Source: Limonium bicolor
Taxonomy: Eukaryota > Streptophyta > Magnoliopsida > Caryophyllales > Plumbaginaceae
Assembly: GCA_023374045.1 (NCBI GenBank)
Contig: CM041780.1
Span: 95,451,005-95,515,004 of the forward strand
Length of the DNA stretch: 64,000 nucleotides
Direction of reading: 5' to 3'
The notes beneath the pieces are model-generated. The model saw nothing but the letters and a program-made list of their open reading frames with translations, was not told where the DNA came from and did not search any database. Made by a program: the position numbers and the translations under genes. This document shows positions 11,565 to 25,400 of this stretch, in pieces (position 1 is the first letter of the stretch; the number at the start of each line of letters is the position of its first letter).

Positions 11565-13969
11565 TGTAACGACCCCAAAACCACCCTTGTTGGGAGACCG
11601 TTACACGCCACGCGTTTATTACCTAAGACACGCAAGGCTACACTATCGAAACCCCAAAACAGAAACTAATGCTCATATATTACCAGATAAACGATTACAA
11701 CATCTCATTACAATACACAGGTCGAAGCCAAACTCAAATACAGAGCATGATCTAAATACAACGGGGCATCATGGCCAAACAAGCTGAATACAAAATTCAA
11801 ATGCCAAGATGAAAAGTAGAAACTGAATCTCCAAGCTTGACCTAAAACCTGACGGAGGTAGGGGCGAGCCAAACTATAGCTCAATAGGTGATAAACTTCA
11901 TCAGCTGAGCATGCTCAAAATAGATACTGAACATACATGTATACATATATTAAAAGACTTAGCCAGAGCAAAATCAGAGACAAAGCAGAAGTCTTTCAAA
12001 TAGACAGAATTCCAAAACATAGCAAGCTAAGAGGCGGTCAAAACATACACTTAATAGCATAAGGTAAACTGAAGCTGAAGCTTGATGAAATTAGAAGCTT
12101 AACAAACTCAAAACCTTAAACACAATCAGAAGCTTTGAAAAATTAGAAGCTTAGCAAAATCCAGAACTTAGCAGAAGACGGTAAGCACACAAAAGACCGT
12201 CTCAAATCAAATACAGATAGAACAGACGAAGTAGAGCACTTTACAAATAAAAAATCCTCAATAGACACGAAGCACACTGCAGCCTATCTGAGTTTGCAAA
12301 CAAACAGAACTGGCGGAAGCAGTAAAAACAAAAAAAGGTGTTCAAAGGATAGAAAGCACACAACAGTCTGTCAAATACAAAAGTAGAGAGAACACACAGA
12401 AGCTGAAAGAACACGAACAAAGTGGGACACTACAATTCAAAGCATACAGACAGAACGAAGCGAGTCTGTGAACAGAACAAGGAAACATCACTCGTGAACC
12501 GAACAGGTGAGACACCTGTGAACAGAACGGGGGAGACACCCGTGAGATAACAAAAGGATGTCCTACGCAGCATGCTATAGGATAGCTAGACCCAGCCATC
12601 CACGGCTCAGACACAGAGAAGACTAGGTCCCAAATCAGAAGCTTTCAAAACATATCAAAGCTTTATACAGAATAGAACGGAAGTCTTTATCAGACCAGAG
12701 CCGAAAGCATAAGCTTAATCAAAACAGAACACAGGGCGTTGCAGAGCGCTAACACCCAAGCCTAAGGCTTAATACAACAAAAAAAGAATTCACAAGCTGA
12801 AACAGAAGTCTTAAGCCAAGACCAATGAATACAAAAGTCAAAACAAAAGTCAGAAGCTGAAACTCACATTCAAAGAACTCAAAGTTCAAAGGCTTATCGA
12901 AGATTTTCAAATCAAAGTACATATATACATGTGATAAAACATATTAAAACAGATATTACTCTAAAAGATGAATCTAACGCCGTAAACGGCACTCAAAACG
13001 GAGCTCAGATGAAGAAGTTATGCCAAAAACAAAGGCCGCTCCGAACATGCGTCTGACCTTGCATGTTCGGATGTTCGCCGAGAGTCAGATAATCTGCTCG
13101 CGCATGATGTCCGAAATTCAATGTTCGGACAAATGTTCAGACACTGCAAAAACTGCAAAATCAATTGTGGAAATCAGCTAGAACCAAGGCACAAATCCTC
13201 CACAAAACATACATAACTTATACTAGCAAAATAGCCAATCGAAAACACATTTCCACGGGGTTTTAACACATCAAATGCACATCAAAATCAACCAAAAACA
13301 TCACCAATAAGAGAGTTAAAGATATCATATTCGAAAACTGGAATAAAACCCCCATGGGTGAACATACACAACTGAATCCATCTACCACCTACCTCACATC
13401 CGAAGCAACGCTATCTCTACAGACTCTACGAAACTCCCTCCTCGAATCACCACTCGAACGATAATCCCTCGAATCGAACCATACCAAATACAAAATCAAA
13501 ATCAGAAAAGAGGAAGGGGAAACTCAAAGGAAAAGGAAACCAGATCTAAAACCCGAACCTGACCGACGCTTGATAAATGAATAGATTTCCACAAGCCGAT
13601 TCAACATTTAATTACGGAAGAAGATTGGAGAGGAGATGACGAGCGGAGCGCAAGGGAGGAAGTTGAGAGTTGGGAAAATATTGAGAGATTTATCATGGAG
13701 AAAGAACGAGAAGTCAGAAATGAGAGGAAGGAAATCAAAATAAAAAAAACTATCTTCCTTAACTTAAAGAAATAAGATAAAAGAAATAGAAGATAGAATA
13801 ATTAATTTAATTAAAGAAGGGAAGGAAATGGAAGTTATTAATTCCTTTTACTAGCATAAATAAATCTAGCGGAAGACCCTCCTTCCCAAAGCTAATCTAA
13901 TAATAATAAAATCTGTTATAAACTTCCGTACGAGACAGAACGAAAAGAAAAAAAAATTGGGGCATAACA
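11565..13969 (-). repeat. Family C LTR 3 (2405 bp)
   Basis: Full-length copy with TGTAACGACCCC at the left and GGGGCATAACA at the right. Collinear with LTR 1, including the GTTCGGAC inverted repeats near 13040-13140. Non-coding. Confidence 0.85.
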
Positions 13970-14475
13970 ATATACCCCCCTTAAAAAGAATTTCGTCCTC
14001 GAAATTAGACGAAACCCAGAATACAGGCAGATGCACTTCTAGTGCCGGAATATTACTCGCACTAGTACGCACTGAAGGAATCTCACAGATAAAAGGTCAA
14101 CCCTCATAGGGAGTTAACGCTCTGAACAGAACTCACATCTGATTGACTGACAGAAGGGCAAGCAGAAGATTACTAACACATAGCTCTAAGGCACAGAAGA
14201 GAACGGTCACAAAGCTAGCACTCAGAATACACTGGCTGTTTCACTGACAGAGGAAACAAAGCAGATGATCATTAATGCTCAACGCAAGGCATAGAAAGAA
14301 CACTCACTCATTTCAGAAGCTCTAACCTTGAAGAGTTAACGCTCACGTTTACTGGTTGACTTACTGACAGAAGGGGTAGAATAGAATATCACTAACAGTC
14401 AGCCCAAAAGCATAGGAACTCCCAGACACCCACAAATCCCAACGAAAAACCAAACCTAGCTCTGATACCATTAAA
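13970..14475 (-). other. Family C internal segment 3 (506 bp)
   Basis: PPT complement at the left, followed by TTTCGTCCTCGAAATTAG. PBS complement GCTCTGATACCA at 14459-14470. Non-coding. Confidence 0.85.
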
Positions 14476-16819
14476 TGTAATGACCCCAAAACCACCCTGG
14501 TTGGGAGGCCGTTACACGTCGCGCGCTTATTAACTAAGACACGCAAGGCTACACTATCGAAACCCCAAAACAGAAACAATGCTCATATATTACAAGATAA
14601 ACGATTACAACATGTCTAAACAATAAACAAGCGGAAGCCAAACTAAAATACAAAGCATGATCTAAATACAACTGGGCACCATGGCCAAATAAGCTGAATA
14701 CAAAATTTAAATGCCACGATGAAAAGAAGAAACTGAATCTCCAAGCTTGAACTAAAACCTGCAAATTAGGCGGAGATAGGGGTGAGCCAAACTATTGCTC
14801 AGCAGGTGATAACTTCATCAGTTGAGCATGCTCAAAACTGATACTGAACATACATGTATACATATACCAAAATACTTAGCTAAAGCAAAATCAGAGACAA
14901 AGAAGAAGTCTTTCAAATAGACAGAATTCCAAAACTCAACAAGCTAAGAGGTGGTCAAAACATACACATAATAGCATGAGGTAAACTGAAGCTGAAAGAT
15001 TGTCTAAATCAGAAGCTTAACAAACTCAAAAGCTTAAACACAATCAGAAGCTTTGAAAAATTAGAAGCTTAGCAAAATCCAAAACTTAGCAGAAGACGGT
15101 AAGCACACAACAAACAGTCTCAAATCAAATACAGATTGAGCAGATGAAGTAGAGCACTTTACAAATCAAAAATCCTCAACAGACAGGAAGCACAAAGCCT
15201 ATCTGAGTTTGAAAACAAGCAGAACTAGCGGAAGCAGTACAAACAAACAGAGGTGTTCAAAGGACAGAAAGCACACAGCAGTCTGTCAAATACAAATGTA
15301 GAGAGAAAAGACAGAAGCCGAACAGAACACGAACAGAAGTGGGACACTAGAATTTAAAGCATACAGACAGAACGGAGCGAGTCCGTGAACAGAACGAGGA
15401 AACATCACTCTTGAACAGAACAGGTGAGACACCTGTGAACAGAATGGGGGAGACACCCGTGAGATAATAGAAGGATGTCCTACACAGCATGCTACGGGAT
15501 AGCTAGACCCAGCCATCCACGGCTCAGACATAGAGAAGACTAGGTCCCAAATCATAAGCTTTAATCAAAACAGAACAGACGGCATTGCAGAGCGCTAACA
15601 CCCAAGCCCAAGGGTTAATCCAACCAAAAACGGAATTCACAAGCTGAAACAGAAGTCTTAAGCCAAGACCAATGAAATACAAAAGTCCAAACCAAAGTCA
15701 GAAGCTGAAACTCACATTCAAAGCAACTCAGAGTTCAAATGCTTATCCAAGATTTTCAAATCAAAGTACACATATACATGTGCTAAAACATATTAAAACA
15801 GATAGTACTCGAACAGAGGAATCCAACACAGCAAACGACACTCAAAAAAGAGCTCAGATGAAGAAGTTATGCCAAAACAAAGGCCGGTCCGAACATGCGT
15901 CCGACCTTGCATGTTCGGACGTTCGCCGAGAGTCAGATAATCTGCCCGCGCATGATGTCCGAACTTCAATGTTCTGACACATGTTCGGACACTGCAAAAA
16001 CTGCAAAATCAATTGCAGAAATCAGCTAGAACCAAGGCACAAATCCTCCACAAAACATACATAACTTATAGTAGCAAAATAGCCAATCGAAAACACATTT
16101 CCACGAGGTTTTAACACATCAAATGCACATCAAAATCCACCAAAAAACATCACGAATCAGAGAGTCAAAGAAATCATATACGAAAACTGGAACAAAACCC
16201 CCGTGGGTGAACATGCACAACTGAATCCATCTACCACCTACCTCACATCCGCAGCAACGCTATCTCTGCGGACTCTATGAAACACCCTCCTCGAATATCC
16301 ACTGGAACGATAATCCCACGAATTGAACCATTCCCAAATACAAAATCAAAATCATAAAAAAGGAAGGGGAAACTCAAAGGAAAAGGAAACCAGATCTAAA
16401 ACCCGAACATGACAGACGCCTGATAGATGAACAGATTTCCACAAGCAGATTCAACATTTAATTACGGAAGAAGATTGGAGAGGAGAAGAAGAGTGGAGCG
16501 CAAGGGATGAAGTTGAGAGTTAGGAAAATATTGAGAGATTTATCGTGGAGAAAGAATGAGGTCAGAAATGAGAGGAAGGAAATCAAAATAAAAAAAACTC
16601 CCATCCTTAACTTAAAGAAATAAGATAAAAGAAATAGAAGATAGAATAATTAATTTAATTAAAGAAGGGCAGGAAAAGGAAGTTATTAACTCTTTTTACT
16701 AGCATAACTAAATCCTACGGAAGACCCTCCTTCCCAAAGCTAATCTAATAATAGTAAAAAATGTTATAAACTCCCTTACGAGTCAGAATGAAAAGAAAAA
16801 AAAAGTCTGGGGCATAACA
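14476..16819 (-). repeat. Family C LTR 4 (2344 bp)
   Basis: Full-length copy with small deletions relative to LTRs 1 and 3, for example around 15554, where several tens of bases are missing. Non-coding. Confidence 0.85.
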
Positions 16820-17324
16820 ATATACCCCCTTAAAAAGAATTTCGTCTTCGGAATTAGACGAAACCTAGAATACAAGCAGATGCACTTCTAGTGCTGGAAT
16901 ATTACTGGCACTAATACGTACTGAAGGAATCTCACAGATATAAGGTCAACCCTCATAGGGAGTTAACGCTCTGAACAGAACTCACAGCTGAATGACTGAC
17001 AGAAGGGCAAGCAGAAGATTACTAACACATAGCTCTAAGGCACAGAAGAGAACGGTCACGAAGCTAACACTCAGAATACACTGGCTGATTCACTGACAGA
17101 GGAAACAAAGCAGATGATCATTAATGCTCAGCGCAAGGCACAGAAAGAACACTCACTCATTTCAGAAGCTCTAACCTCGAAGTGCTAACGCTCGAGTTTA
17201 CTGGTTGACTTATTGACAGAAGGGATAGAACAAAAGATCACTAACTGTCAGCCCAAAAGCATAGGAACTCCCAGTCACCCACAAATCCCAATGAAAAACC
17301 AAACCTAGCTCTAATACCATTAAA
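16820..17324 (-). other. Family C internal segment 4 (505 bp)
   Basis: Same layout. The PBS complement reads GCTCTAATACCA (17308-17319), one base changed. Non-coding. Confidence 0.85.
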
Positions 17325-18357
17325 TGTAACGACCCCAAAACCACCCTGGTTGGGAGGCCGTTACACGCCACGCGCTTATTAACTAAGACACGCAAGGCTA
17401 CACTATCGAAACCCCAAAACAGAAAGTAATGCTCTTATATTACCAGATAAACGATTACAACATGTCTTTACAATACATAGGCGGAAGCCAAACTGAAATA
17501 CAAAGCATGATCTAAATACAACTGGGCACCATGGCCAAACAAGCTGAATACAAAATTCAAATGCCAAGATGAAAAGAAGAAACTGAATCTCCAAGCTTGA
17601 ACTAAAACCTGCAGATCAAACGGAGATAGGGGTGAGCCAAACTATAGCTCAGCAGGTGATAAACTTCATCAGCGAGCATGCTCAAAACAGATACTGAACA
17701 TACATGTATACATATATGAAAAGACTTAGCCAGAGCAAAATCAAAGACAAAGCAGAAGTCTTTCAAATAGACAGAATTCCGAAACACAACAAGCTAAGAG
17801 GTGGTCAAAACATACACTTAATAGCATGAGGTAAACTGAAGCTGAAAGATTGACGAAATCAGAAGCTTAACAAACTCAAAAGCTTAAACACAATCAGAAG
17901 CTTTGAAAAATCAAAAGCTTAGCAAAATCCAGAACATAGTAGAAGACGGTAAGCACACAGCAGACCGTCTCAAATCAAATACAGATAGAGCAGACAAAGT
18001 AGAGCACTTTACAAATCAAAAATCCTCAACAGACTGGAAGCACACAGCAGCCTATCTGAGTTTGAAAACAATCAGAACTAGCGGAAGCAGTACAAACAAA
18101 CAGAGTTGTTCAAAGGACTGAAAGCACATAGTAGTCTGTCAAATACAAAAGCAGAGAGAACAGACAGAAGCCAAACAGAACATGAACAGAAGTGGGACAC
18201 TAGAATTCAAAGCATACAGATAGAACGGAGCGAGTCCGTGAACAGAACGAGGAAACATCACTCGTGAACAGAACAGGTGAGACACCTGTGAATAGAACGG
18301 GGGAGACACCCGTGAGATAACAGAAGGATGTCCTCCGCAGCATGCTACGAGATAGCT
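17325..18357 (-). repeat. Family C LTR 5, truncated by family A insertion
   Basis: Collinear with LTRs 1, 3 and 4 up to the sequence ending GATAGCT, then replaced by TGTAACGCCCC of a family A LTR. The continuation of this LTR (it should read CCAGCCATCCAC) is not found again in the window. Confidence 0.85.
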
Positions 18358-18984
18358 TGTAACGCCCCTATTTAATGTAGCGGAAATAAAATACTAAGGC
18401 GATTACAGATCATCGGGTTCCAAACACCCGGCACCAAACCTCCCCAATTACAACTTGTAATATTACAAAAGCTACGGTCTGAACTCGAGAAAACATAATA
18501 AGAGCAAGATATAAAAAAACTCTCCGCAATTCCTAATTCCCATCCCAATCACTCATAATCTTCGTGGCCACTTGTAACAATTCATACCTGCAAGATATAA
18601 CCAAGCAGCCCACCACAAGAGGGGTGAGTGAGTTCCCTCGAATGAACTGGTACGATTCTCCAAAACAAAAATTTTAAATATAACTCTTAAAATAAACAAT
18701 AACTTAAATTCAAATGCTTAAATCAAAAACAGAAGAACAAGGCACATCAAAATCACCAAGTCAAAGGATAAAGATAAATAATAGGAACGTAAAGTTAGTC
18801 ATTTAAAAGAAACCACACCATAAGTTAGTGAATATCCATTGCTTGTGATAGACTCAGTTCCAATTAGGAGTAGAAAGACCCAAGTAGTCACAAGGACTAG
18901 GAATGAGCGAAGAAATCCAAGAACCAACAACTCAAGAGTGGTATAAAACCAACTGGGAGAGATGGCCCCACTGCTAAGCACGTA

Positions 18985-19112
18985 CTTTTAGGACAGGGGA
19001 TATACAACCCCTCGCTGTTAACTACGTCCGATTGGACAGGGGATATACAACCCCTCGCTGTTTACAACATCCGATTGGACAGAGGATATACAGCCCCTCG
19101 CTTTTTACCGGT
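18985..19112 (-). repeat. Family A LTR minisatellite (3 units)
   Basis: Three units around GGACAGGGGATATACAACCCCTCGCTG, spaced about 45-50 bp. It is the orthologous position of the arrays at 4561, 43588 and 51813. Confidence 0.85.
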
Positions 19113-19559
19113 GAAGATGTGCGTACATCACAACAAAGACTCAGCTCATGGATGAAACAATATCCATAGTCAAAAGAAGAGTTTACCAAGATTGACATTT
19201 CCCATATTCCCTATAGATTAATTACTGCACAAGTGCAATACCAAAACACTCAGTCCTACAGAGTGCAGAGGCGTAAACCCTCAATAGTTAATATCTAATG
19301 AGACAACCAGATAAGAGGAATCAATGATCATGTGAGTTGTACATTCAAGGCTCAGTTAGTCACATCAAGCTGAGTTAGTCACACAAACAGTTTCCTTTCA
19401 AAATTCATTCAAGCTCAGTTAGCGTTTCTCAAAACATTCCATAAAGTTCGTTAGCAAAAGTATCTGAGTACGAGAAATCGTACAAGAAATCGTACAACAA
19501 TCTTACAAGACATCGTACAAGAGTTCGTTCAAGCAATCGTACCTGGTTAATGTTGTAGC

Positions 19560-22442
19560 TTTATATAAACTCCTAGCCATGTGTACCAAACCATCCAAAT
19601 CCAGCCATGTGCATCACATTACTCAAATCCTAGATTTAGAAAGTGGATACAAATTCATTAATTCCCAACTTCCCTTGGTCAAATGTTTACTACACTTTTT
19701 AATTGTCTTCTCTACCGTTCTCATCTTTAAAGATTTGCTAGTTATTGGTAACAAGATTCTCCTAGAAGTATTCTAACTTTGGTCTGTTAGTTTAGGTGGT
19801 CATGTTATCTTTACTCACATCTTGGCTGTTTACAATAAGCCCACTAATCTATTAATAATTCATAATCGAAATGTTATTCCGTATATAAAATATCTTACAA
19901 TATTTGATACTAACCCATTATCCAATATATGGCAACGATAACATTATATATACATGAATACACTAATTTTTCCTAGATCATTATTACGAAATTTTTAGTA
20001 TTATTTCATCCCTCAGTTTAAACTCATACCCCCTCACATTATTGAGTGTGATAATAACATACTCTCCTTTATTATATATTACTTATCATTTTAGTATCAC
20101 GTTATTCGAACTATATTATTAGATTTATATATATATATACAGCTTATATTATTTTACCCATTGATCTCCTCAATATTATAACTCTTGTCATATTAATTTT
20201 TAATTCAACATACTACCAAATCATACCCTAAGTTTCCTAGCATTTATCAATAAGTCAATCAGTTTAAATTTACAAACTTAACTCCTAAATTCCTTAATTA
20301 CTATTCTATCTTAATTCCTTCTATTTTGTTAAACTAATTTATATAAATGTGTATATTAAATCGTAAGATGACTATACATTTGAACTACTTAACAATTCAT
20401 TATATACTCTATATAAATTGTTTTTCCTCTATTTACCAAACTCTATTTCACCTATTTTAAATCCAAATCTACCAACTCTTTTTAATCAATTTACTAAACC
20501 TTTATTAGGTACCCTTTTCTTTTTTCTACCATAAAATTCCTATTTACTAATTTACCAACCACTAGGTTTCATTTCAGCAATGATATTCTTTACTATCATC
20601 TTACTAGTTTATTACTATTTGTTTCATCCTATTTTCTTATGCTTAGTTGTACATATATATATTTTAAAATCCTAAAATTATCGACCGTCTTTACTATTTA
20701 ATAATTAATTACTTACAATTTGTCCATATATTTCCTCATTCTACAATCTAGTTCACCCTTGAACTTAGCGAAGTTTACTAAATAATTTAGCAATCAAATT
20801 TATTCATCAATTTAACCTCTTCTTCTACTCCCATATTACTATTCTTTTACTCAATTAATTTTATATCACAAGTTATATAACCACTTGATAATTGTTTATT
20901 AAGTACTCCTTTAATCTTTCCCACTAACAATAATATTTTCCCAGAATATTAATTCTCCAACAACTTAACTATTTATTCTCAGGTGTTATATCCTCACCAC
21001 ATAATTCATTCTATATCATCACACTTAATTAGACATTTCTACCATGAATTTCCGGACTTTCACAACTACTTAATAATTCTTTTTTTCCCCTCTTATCAAA
21101 TCTACCCTTATTTTATAACTTTATAATTTATCAATCTAACCATTCCACTTATTTACTATTTTAAAACCTCACTTATTAATTTCTTATTTTTCTTAACGCT
21201 ATTTGTATAACTAGTATATACGTATTAACATAGTATGTTTTTTTTCCCAATAAATACTACCCCATGATATTAGCGTTCAATTGCCAATTAACACCTACTA
21301 TCAATTTGTTTAACTCACCCATTAGCTCCAAAATGCCCATAATTTTTCTCCTCTCAATTTAACCACTCAAAAATGATTTTATTCTATTACTCAATTCCTT
21401 TTAGTTCTTTAATCTTAAATTTTCAATATATGTAATTTAAATCCTAACATCACCAATCATTTAACCACTTGAAAATTAATTATTATGTTTTTGTTTCATC
21501 CAATCACATAGGTATTTCACAAATTATAATCTATAATATATACATAGCCATTCTTAATTCACTAATTAACTTAAATACCTAACCTTTTACCGAAATACTA
21601 TTATTTATTCCTATAACACATTAATCTACCATATTAATACCAAAAATTTAAATTCTTAATATTGTTTTAATTGCTAGAAGCAAGGGAGAAAGGTGAAGTA
21701 TATTACCGGTTACAGAAAAATATGGTTTCAGGCTTGTGAAATCTGGTGCGCAAGATGCTGCAGTTGGGAAATTTATCATTGTAGAGGTGTTGTACAAGAA
21801 GAGATGCGAGCGTGTATGTCCAGTTCAAGAATAAAAAGTTTTCAACACTTCCTTCAACATTGTTATACTTGGCAGCAGGAAGAGGAGGGGTTTGAGTATG
21901 TTATCGGTTCTGGGAATGAACTATTGTTTTCCAGCCCCGTATGACTGTGAAAAGAATGAAGCTGGTGCAGAGGCAAGAGTTCCCTGCTCGCTAGTCAGGA
22001 CTGAAACATTGTTGTGAAGAGAATGAAGCAGATGGCTCAAACAAGAAGGAATGAAGAGAGTAGCAACTACAACAGAGCATGAGGAGATGAGTTTGCTCTC
22101 CAGTTTGGCTTTCAAAAATCACCGTGAAGGTTGTGAAAACTGACTGGTTGCGAAGTTACAGTGAAGAGAGTTGAAGGCTGGCACTAAAATTGTGAAGATG
22201 AGATGTTGGGCGGCAGAATTATCGTGAAGAGAATGAAGTGAGGCGTAGATGCAAGAAGAGAATGGAGATCATATATTACCGGTCCTATAAAAGAAAAGAA
22301 ACATAAATAGAAGTTGGAAAGTGAAGGGAGTCTTTACATGTTCGACAGTTACGTAAGAAATGAAGAGAATGTGAACAAAAACTGCCACTAAAGAAAATGA
22401 AGAGATGAGTTATTATTATTTATGTATTAATTTATTTGTTAC
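19560..22442 (-). other. AT-rich body of the family A LTR; no gene seen
   Basis: Very AT-rich to 21660 with short TA runs (20128-20142, 20650-20663). Then comes a purine-rich stretch (21670-22400) with loosely repeated GTGAAGAGAATGAAG phrases, which has no obvious counterpart in the two other complete family A LTRs. Short open frames here lack any recognisable domain. Confidence 0.6.
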
Positions 22443-25400
22443 TGAAATACCCCAAACCTTAATATATTGTTTAAACACTTAAATATGGTGTATTAAGACT
22501 AAAAAGAGTCTTAGAAACATTAGTAAACAAATTTAAACAAAAGGAAACACAAAATGTGCCTTAAAGTCAATAAGAGCCAAAATGTGCTCTAAGCTTGGGA
22601 TAAACTTGGTTAAGACCTAATGAACTTACCAAGACCTCAATTATATACTAATGAACATATTAAACCAATTACCAAAGAAAACCAAGCTTGAAAACAAGTT
22701 TAAACACAAAATGTGCTTTAAGGAGTCTTAAAGCACATTTTTGAAAAATTGTCTTGTAAATGAGTTTTGAGTGGCTAGATGTCCATCATTACTCTTAAAT
22801 ACATATGTGTACTATATAATATCACATTTGGGTGTCTATATTAATGGGAAATCAAAAATTTCACTTCTATGTGCCTTGTTTTATGAATAGTAACTTTTAT
22901 AAGCTATTTTGTAACATATGTTTGTATAAGTAATTAAATTGACAAACAAAGACTATATTACCCTCATTATACTTAGGGGGCCGGTTTTCTAAGGTTTGGT
23001 GACTCACCACCCTCTTGTTAATTTGTTAAGTAAATAATGATGACTAAGAAAGTACTATTTGCTTTTAAACTACAAATATCTTCTAAAGTAAAACCAATCT
23101 TCATTCTCTCATTTCCTTTCCTTGCTCACACGGTTTCCCACCTCTCTTCTTCCTTCCTTCTTTGTTCTCTCACGATAAAACCACTATCACCATTAGAACA
23201 CAAGCTTTGACCTCTTGTAAAACCTTGCTCACTTGTCCAAATCAAAAACAAACACCACCATCTTCTTCCTCTCATCAAGCTCTTCATTCCTATCTTTTCA
23301 AAACTTCAAGACAACCAATTCGGTGCCATGGAGTTTCTCCATTGAAGGAGCTTGAGCTTGTATTTTTACATATTGTTACTCTCCTTGGTTTCTAGGTAAG
23401 GAATCTCAAACAAAAATCAAGTTTCCTCCTTGTTTTTGTCATGTCCGAAAATATGTATTGAAGGAGCTTTTTATGTGACCTTGTTCTAGCTTCATTCCAA
23501 CTCTTCATGGACTAGGTGGAGTCCTCTCTTGCTAGATATTCAAACTCTCTTCAAAGAGCAAGGTAAAACAACTACATTAATGTTTTTGAAACAATGTAAA
23601 ACTAGGGTTTACAATGAGATGGAGCTCATAGCTTGAATACTCATTATAATGTGTGTATATTGTTTAGAGCTTGTCAAAGAATCAAGTACTCTATCGGTTT
23701 TCTAAAGGAAACAAGAAAGAAGTTATTTTGCAAAAGAGGTAAATCTACTAACCTAATGTTGTTTTAATGCCTTAGGAGAAATGAGCTTATAAATGCTTAT
23801 TAAAACTACCTAAAGAGCCAATGGTGAACGACTTAGTAAAGTGTTCTCAAGAGCTTAGTAAAAGGCATATGTGTTGTTGAGTGTATTTGCAGGTTAAAGG
23901 CAAATACATTGTGGAAATTCAGTGTTTATGATTTATGCACCTTAAGGGCCTAAGAGCCATGTCATTTAAGGGCCTAAGTGCCATGCAATTTAAATTGTGC
24001 ACTAAATTGTGATGTAGTGCTTTGTGAGTGAAGTTTGTGTATAATAAGTACTTGATGGATTTTTAGTGTTCTTGGTTGTTTGTTGGCAAAAACAATGTGT
24101 TTTGGTTTAGTAATATTCTAGGAGAACCTATGTCGAAATTTAAGCAACAAACGTGAAGTTCTAGGTGTTAAAAATGAGTTTGATAAGTTAAGGAGTATTT
24201 AAAATGGTTAAGTGTTGTTCTTGTGTAGGAAACATGCGTTAAGGTGATTTAGGATGTAACAAGGACTTAGGCATAAGCTTGAGATTTTAGTATGTACCAA
24301 AGTCATTTTGGGACTTAGGTAAAGACTTAGGCAAACTTTGGTAAATTAAGGAGAAAGTATGAACTTGAAAAAGGAATTGTTAAGATGGATATAAGGAATT
24401 AGTTGTGAGAGATGATGCTTGGGAGATGATGTTAAGATAAGGAGAAAACATTTTGGGATAGTAGTTATCATAGGTGAGAAACACCATTTAGAAACCTAGT
24501 GTAAAATGTTGTAAGTGTTAGGAATTTTGTGAAGAGATAAGTAAAGGTTTAAGGAATTAGAAAAAGGAGTTGTGTGAGTATTTAAGGATGGTTTAAGTTG
24601 TGTTTGAAGTGCCCAAATGAGGTTAGGGGGTACTAGGTTATATGGGGTGAAGTTTGGGGTTGAATGTAAAAAGGAAAATAAGGATTTGGGGCAGACCGGA
24701 CTTGCGACCGGACTTGCAAGCCCGGTCGGGCCCTGTTACACTACCGGAAAATGTTTCTGGAATCGACCGGACTTGAGGGACCGGACCTACAAGTCCGGTC
24801 GGACGTGTGTTTTGTGAGGGAAGAATGTTTCTGGAATGGACCGGACATGGGACCGGACTTGTCAAGTCCGGTCGGCATGAATTTTGTACGGGTTATAAGT
24901 CTCTGGAATCGACCAGACATAGGACCGGACATGTAAGTCCGGTCGGAGTGAATTTTCCAACGGTAAAAGGGTACTGGAAACGACCGGACATGGACAAGTC
25001 CGGTCGGCAAGTCCGGTCGGACCAAAACTTGTAAAAAAAAAAACAGAAAAGAATGTGACTTATGTAGTTAACCCTAGGGTGTATAATGAAGGTAACCTAG
25101 GGTAAGATAGACATTAAAACATGTCATACAATGATGTAAAACACTTAGTAAATTTGGAGGTTAAGTAAGTTAATTAACCGACGTTCTTGAATTATGTATA
25201 GGAGTGGCCTACGGAGGAAACCAAACGAGGCAAGGACCAAGGTATGGTTTTCTTGCAGTCTGTTGTCTAGCGGTTTACACCGGTTTGTGTGTTGTATGTT
25301 TTTCTGTGTGTTTACAACGTTATAAGATTTAAACATGTAATGAGTTTACAGTTGTTCATATTATTGTGATGTAATGTTGTGACTCAATTCCCCTGTGTGT

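Larger units (their letters stand above)
7443..18357 (-). mobile_element. Tandem array of a non-coding LTR element (family C): five LTRs, four internal segments
   Basis: In minus orientation every LTR starts TGTTATGCCCC and ends GGTCGTTACA (or GGTCATTACA). Order on the plus strand: LTR 7443-9849, internal 9850-10354, LTR 10355-11060 (large internal deletion), internal 11061-11564, LTR 11565-13969, internal 13970-14475, LTR 14476-16819, internal 16820-17324, LTR 17325-18357 (cut by the family A insertion). Each internal segment is 504-506 bp with a PPT-like tract at one end and a PBS complementary to initiator-Met tRNA at the other. No gag or pol is present, so the element is non-autonomous. 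Short internal segments recall TRIM/SMART elements, but these LTRs are far longer than usual for those. Confidence 0.85.

Noticed and set aside
7443..18357. Possible CRISPR-like or satellite array
   Set aside because: The units carry LTR ends, PBS and PPT, so they are retrotransposon parts; repeat length and eukaryotic context exclude CRISPR.
24617..25034. Overlapping short open frames on both strands over the CCGGAC cluster
   Set aside because: They are by-products of GC-rich palindromic repeats; repeated residues reflect the DNA repeat, not protein domains.
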